Below are positions 60,165 to 64,000 of a DNA stretch of 64,000 nt, in pieces. Both the position numbers and the translations under genes were made by a program. Position 1 is the stretch's first letter, and each line of letters opens with the position of its first letter. This DNA is from Phenylobacterium deserti (GTDB taxonomy: Bacteria > Pseudomonadota > Alphaproteobacteria > Caulobacterales > Caulobacteraceae), in assembly GCA_945883235.1 (NCBI GenBank), contig CAMCXF010000003.1:1-64000 (forward strand). The letters are read 5' to 3'. Under the pieces are notes generated by a model that searched no databases, was not told where the DNA came from, and saw only the letters and a list, made by a program, of their open reading frames with translations.

Positions 60165-62594
60165 ATGCTGCCGATCCACGAGGCCCTGCCCGCGTTGAAG
60201 GCGACCCTGGGGGTCGGTAACGCCGCTGTTCTGGTCGCGCCGCCGGGTGCCGGAAAGACGACGGTCGTGCCGCTGGAGCTGCTGGGCGAGCCCTGGCGCG
60301 GCGACGGCCGGATCATCGTCCTGGAACCGCGCCGTCTGGCCGCCCGCGCCGCCGCCGAGCGTATGGCGGCTACGCTGGGCGAGAATGTCGGCGAAACCGT
60401 GGGTTTCCGCGTGCGCATGCAGTCCCGCATTTCGGCCCGAACGCGCATCGAGGTGGTCACGGAGGGCGTCTTCACCCGCATGATCCTGGCCGACCCGGAA
60501 CTGGCGGGCATCGCCTGTGTGATCTTCGATGAGTTCCACGAACGCAGCCTCGACGCAGACCTCGGCCTGGCGCTCGCGATCGATACTCAACGGCTGCTGC
60601 GGGACGACCTGCGACTGCTGGTGATGTCGGCGACTCTGGACGGCGCCGCCGTGGCTCGTCTGCTGGACGGCGCTCCGGTGATCGAGAGCCAGGGCCGGAT
60701 GTTTCCCGTCGAAACCCGGTACCTTGGCCGCGACGACCGTCTGCGCCTCGAGGATCAGGTGGTTCGGGCGGTCGACAAGGCGCTGGCCGAACAGTCGGGC
60801 AGCCTTCTGGTTTTCCTGCCCGGCCAGGGTGAGATCCTGCGCACCGCCGAACGGCTGGCCGAGCGCAAGCGACCCGACGTTGAGATCGCTCCGCTCTACG
60901 GGGCTCTTGACCCGCGTGATCAGGATCGCGCGATCAAGCCGGCGGCGGTTGGCGTGCGCAAGATCGTGCTGGCCACCTCCATCGCCGAAACCAGTCTGAC
61001 CATCCAGGGCGTTCGCGTGGTCATCGACTGTGGTCTGGCCCGGGTGCCGCGCTTTGATCCGTCCAGTGGTCTGACCCGGCTTGCCACCGTCCGGGTGTCG
61101 CGCGCTGCCGCAGATCAACGGCGTGGACGGGCGGGGCGCACCGAACCGGGTGCCTGTTACCGCCTGTGGAACGAGGCCGAGACCCGCGCGTTTCCGGCTT
61201 ACGCTGACCCTGAAATCCTTGACGCAGACCTCTCGGGTTTGGCGCTGGATCTGGCGCGATGGGGCGCGAAGAACGTCACCGACCTGGCCTTTCTCGACCC
61301 GCCACCTGCTGCCGCCTTCGCCGAGGCCCGCGCGCTGCTGGCCCGGCTGGAGGCGCTGGACTGGAGGGGTGTCCTTACCCCGCATGGCCGTGCCCTGTCC
61401 GCCGTCCCGCTGCCGCCCCGCCTGGCACACATGGTGCTGAAAGCCGCCGACACCGGACAGGCCCTGCGCGCCGCCCTTGGCGCGGCCCTGATTACCGAAC
61501 GTGGGCTGGGTGGTCGCGACGTGGACCTGCGCCGTCGCCTCGAAAGCCTGGACCGCGACCGCTCACCCCGTGCCCGTGATGCCAAGGCACTGGCGGACCG
61601 CTGGGCCAGCTTCGCGGGAAAATCTGGAACCGCCGAGCCGCTGTCCGACGGCCTGTTGCTGGCCTTCGCCTATCCCGAGCGAGTGGCCAGGGCGCGGGGC
61701 GGGCAGGGCGAATTCCAGCTGGTTTCCGGACGCGGGGCGTTCATCGAACCCACCGACGCGCTGGCCCGCGAACCCTGGCTGGCCGTCGCCGAACTGGGCG
61801 GTGGCGACCGGCGCGACCGCATCCTGCTGGCCGCCCCGCTGGACCCCGCCGAACTAGTGGCCTTCAAGGATCAGTTCGAGGTCGAGGAACGTCTGGAAGA
61901 GAGCGGCGGCGGGCGGCTGCGCGGCAAACGCCTGACCCGTCTTGGCCGGCTGACCATCCGCGAGGAAATTCTCGAAAGCCCCGATCCTGCCCTGATCGCG
62001 CGCGCGCTGGCCGACCGGGTCCGCCGGGAGGGACTGGCCGCGCTCCCGTGGTCGCCAGCTACCTTGGCCTGGCGCGAGCGGCTGGCGTTTGTCCGCTCCG
62101 GCGACCCAGCCTGGCCCGATCTGTCCGACACCGCGCTGATCGACGCCCTCGACGACTGGCTCACCCCGCTGTTGAGCGGCGTCCGCTCGCTCGCAGCCCT
62201 GAAACCCGATATCCTGAATTGTGCCCTGCGTGCCTTGATCCCCTGGGACCTGCAACGCCGCCTCGATGCCGAGGCACCGGCCCGCTGGACAGCCCCCACC
62301 GGCAACAGCTTCACCATCGATTACGCCGCCGAGGCCGGCCCCCGCGTTGATGTCCGCGTGCAGGAAGTGTTCGGCATCAGCCAGCACCCGACGGTCGGCG
62401 GCGTGCCCCTGACCATGTCCCTGCTATCCCCCGGTCACCGCCCGATCCAGACCACTAAAGACCTGCCCGGCTTCTGGAAGGGCTCCTGGAAAGACGTCCG
62501 TTCCGACATGCGCGGCCGCTATCCCAAACACGTCTGGCCCGAGGACCCGGCTGTCGCGGCTCCGACCGCCCGAGCGAAGCCGCGCGGGACCTGA
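60165..62594 (+). CDS. hrpB: ATP-dependent RNA helicase HrpB
   Basis: The 809-residue protein is a DEAH-box helicase: Walker A VAPPGAGKTTVVPLELL, DEFH box VIFDEFHERSLDADLG, SAT (VMSATLDG), motif V IVLATSIAETSLTI and motif VI ADQRRGRAGRTEPGACYRLW, with a C-terminal HrpB-specific domain (GEFQLVSGRGAFIEPTDALAREPWLAVAELGG). HrpB is an RNA helicase of unclear cellular role. The ATG at 60165 is preferred over 60141; AGAGGG lies upstream. It is divergent from the APC permease gene and converges with lptF. Confidence 0.94.
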   Translation: MLPIHEALPALKATLGVGNAAVLVAPPGAGKTTVVPLELLGEPWRGDGRIIVLEPRRLAARAAAERMAATLGENVGETVGFRVRMQSRISARTRIEVVTEGVFTRMILADPELAGIACVIFDEFHERSLDADLGLALAIDTQRLLRDDLRLLVMSATLDGAAVARLLDGAPVIESQGRMFPVETRYLGRDDRLRLEDQVVRAVDKALAEQSGSLLVFLPGQGEILRTAERLAERKRPDVEIAPLYGALDPRDQDRAIKPAAVGVRKIVLATSIAETSLTIQGVRVVIDCGLARVPRFDPSSGLTRLATVRVSRAAADQRRGRAGRTEPGACYRLWNEAETRAFPAYADPEILDADLSGLALDLARWGAKNVTDLAFLDPPPAAAFAEARALLARLEALDWRGVLTPHGRALSAVPLPPRLAHMVLKAADTGQALRAALGAALITERGLGGRDVDLRRRLESLDRDRSPRARDAKALADRWASFAGKSGTAEPLSDGLLLAFAYPERVARARGGQGEFQLVSGRGAFIEPTDALAREPWLAVAELGGGDRRDRILLAAPLDPAELVAFKDQFEVEERLEESGGGRLRGKRLTRLGRLTIREEILESPDPALIARALADRVRREGLAALPWSPATLAWRERLAFVRSGDPAWPDLSDTALIDALDDWLTPLLSGVRSLAALKPDILNCALRALIPWDLQRRLDAEAPARWTAPTGNSFTIDYAAEAGPRVDVRVQEVFGISQHPTVGGVPLTMSLLSPGHRPIQTTKDLPGFWKGSWKDVRSDMRGRYPKHVWPEDPAVAAPTARAKPRGT

Positions 62595-62596
62595 CC

Positions 62597-63781
62597 CTAT
62601 CTTGCAAACCATGGTCGTCTGATCCGCCCGGAGAGGTTCTGGAACCCATCGGACACCCACTCCGTCAGCCGGTTGACCGGGTTTTCCCCCGGCGACCGCT
62701 GGCTGGAGACGAACGTCGCGATGGCGATGGCGGCAAACCCGGCGAAAGGGACGCCAATGGCAATGGCGGCGGGCAGGGCGGCTTTGTCCGCCATACCCTG
62801 GCCGAACAGCAGAGACACTTGAAATACAAACAGCAGGATCCCGGCAATGGCGAATGCGGCCCGCGATTCGACGCGCTTGGCGGTCAGTCCGAAGGGCACG
62901 GCCAGGAGTGGCATTAGCGGCAGGACAATCGCGCGCGCCAGTCTGGAGTAAAGCTCCGCCAGCAGGGTCTGGCGTGGCAGGGCCGGGGGCTCCGCGCCAA
63001 AACCCCGGTTGGCCAATTCCACGAGCGTGAGTTCGGTTTCCTCGCCAATGCCCCGATGGCGCAGCAGCCGTGCCGGCGGAACCAGCGGCAGGCGCAGGGT
63101 CAGGCTGGTGAAGGTCAAGAGCCCCGGTGTTCCATTCGGGCTGGTGCTGAGTTGCTGACCGTCGCGCAGGATCAGCGTCGCGCTGCGCCCGTCCTGATTG
63201 CGACGGATTTCGGCCGTGGACGCGGTGAAGACGACCTCTTGGCCGCTTGGTGCCAGCCTACGGATGAAAACGCGATCCAGGATCTCGCCAGTGGGGTCGG
63301 CACCCTCGGCCGTCAGGATCAGCGAGGGGTCCGGTGAGAAAATCGCCCGGGGTTTGACCTGCCCGCTCCAGCCCGCGTTCTCGGCCGCATGCAGCACCAT
63401 CCGGTAGCCGTAGCGGCTGTATGGCTGGACAAACCCGTACAGCAGCAGGCTCAAAATCATCAGCACCAGGCCGAGGCCAATGAAGGGGGCCGAGATGCGG
63501 CCCAGCGACATGCCACTGGCCTGCATCGCGTCGATTTCCGAGTCGGTGTTGAGGCGATTGACCACCACAAATAACGCTATGAAGAACCCGACCGGCAGCA
63601 CCAGTCCGAGATAGTGAGGTGCCAGGTTGACCATCAGCTCGACCAGATAGGTGAACCCGTCGCTACTCTGCGCCAGCAGATCGAGCGACCGCAGCAGGCG
63701 CTCCATCAGAAATGCGATCATGGTGGTGGTCAGCACCGCACCCATCGGCCCATAGGTCCGGCCGAGAAGGTACCGGTCCAT
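62597..63781 (-). CDS. LptF/LptG family LPS-export permease, LptF-like
   Basis: The 394-residue inner-membrane protein has about six membrane segments, three near each end, and a periplasmic beta-jelly-roll middle. The start MDRYLLGRTYGPMGAVLTTTMIAFLMERLLR and NLAPHYLGLVLPVGFFIALFVVVNRLNTDSEIDAMQASGMS are typical of LptF, which with LptG and LptB extracts lipopolysaccharide from the inner membrane. The ATG at 63781 is chosen over 63901, which adds a non-family basic leader. No lptG follows; the neighbour is the convergent hrpB two bases away. The 219 bases upstream (63,782-64,000) hold no gene I can support. Confidence 0.9.
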   Translation of the reverse strand: MDRYLLGRTYGPMGAVLTTTMIAFLMERLLRSLDLLAQSSDGFTYLVELMVNLAPHYLGLVLPVGFFIALFVVVNRLNTDSEIDAMQASGMSLGRISAPFIGLGLVLMILSLLLYGFVQPYSRYGYRMVLHAAENAGWSGQVKPRAIFSPDPSLILTAEGADPTGEILDRVFIRRLAPSGQEVVFTASTAEIRRNQDGRSATLILRDGQQLSTSPNGTPGLLTFTSLTLRLPLVPPARLLRHRGIGEETELTLVELANRGFGAEPPALPRQTLLAELYSRLARAIVLPLMPLLAVPFGLTAKRVESRAAFAIAGILLFVFQVSLLFGQGMADKAALPAAIAIGVPFAGFAAIAIATFVSSQRSPGENPVNRLTEWVSDGFQNLSGRIRRPWFAR

Positions 63782-64000
63782 GATCCGGAGGGGCCGCGGC
63801 CGGCCACTGGCGGTGATTTCAGCGCGGGCGTTTCGTGCACCCGGGGGCGCGACGCGCCGCTGTTCCCGGACAGACTGAAGGGAGGCTGGATCGAGGTCCA
63901 TCCTCTGTCAGCACCGAGGCCGAACGCTGGGGACGAACGCTGGTCGATCCTGTTCGCGCCAGGCCAGGTCAGTCATTGGGCTTGGCCACCGTCGCGGTGA

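Noticed and set aside
63614-64000. 128-residue forward ORF ending exactly at the window edge
   Set aside because: Its first half is antisense to lptF, and the rest shows no recognisable domain or SD; not enough to call a gene.
1-64000. CRISPR arrays, prophage, transposases or integrase sites
   Set aside because: No regularly spaced repeats, phage structural genes, transposase motifs or duplicated tRNA ends were seen on reading both strands.

Overview
This window is GC-rich chromosomal DNA from an alphaproteobacterium of the Caulobacterales, most likely Caulobacteraceae (Brevundimonas/Caulobacter-like). The main evidence is MipZ (the ParA-type division-site positioner) together with adjacent divK and pleD, which are cell-polarity regulators typical of this order. 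A genus call is inference. No phage, insertion sequence, plasmid function or CRISPR array was seen. Almost every base belongs to a compact gene, and no gene-free stretch exceeds 300 bases.

Region 1 (1-36,300) is mostly core genome. It holds a cyclic-nucleotide-binding patatin phospholipase (cut by the window edge), DUF1489, panC, mipZ with a membrane J-domain gene, a DD-carboxypeptidase with a SPOR domain, and a phasin with a TGC-rich candidate operator. A stop/start-coupled operon follows (RidA, glycerophosphodiesterase, FemAB/GNAT-like, HIT). Next come clpS-clpA, dinB-ROK kinase, divK-pleD, rpmG, a Nudix gene, rnr, an alpha/beta hydrolase, and plsY-dprA-topA. An epimerase/glycosyltransferase pair is followed by pyrB with a dihydroorotase homologue that has lost its metal ligands. 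The rest is DUF1993, ruvX, gatC-gatA and gatB, a small secreted protein with a duplicated ribosome-binding/start signal, a Sel1-like protein, a PEP-CTERM surface protein and tRNA-Ser(GCU).

Region 2 (36,456-52,994) is an accessory-looking metabolic island. It contains an SDR oxidoreductase, a GPH-type MFS symporter, an MBL-fold hydrolase, a lipoprotein solute-binding protein, a histidine phosphatase, DUF3237, a FAD monooxygenase, a SnoaL/NTF2-like protein, an ecdysteroid-kinase-like phosphotransferase, a Baeyer-Villiger-type monooxygenase, a GST, a class-C serine hydrolase, an acyl-CoA synthetase and a CocE/NonD hydrolase. Many of these genes overlap by 1-4 bases. Together they could import, oxygenate, open (ester/lactone hydrolysis) and CoA-activate a hydrophobic cyclic compound. 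The substrate cannot be read from the sequence.

Region 3 (53,122-64,000) starts with a single 718-residue EgtB-EgtD fusion for ergothioneine synthesis, followed by a KGG-type stress protein, an OmpR/EnvZ-type two-component pair, another MBL hydrolase, an APC amino-acid permease, the helicase HrpB and LptF. The last ~220 bases (63,782-64,000) hold no gene I can support.

Start sites were moved from the longest ORF to an internal start where family N-termini, Shine-Dalgarno (SD) sequences or stop/start coupling supported it. Two real genes are missing from the ORF track: the edge-truncated patatin gene and rpmG.
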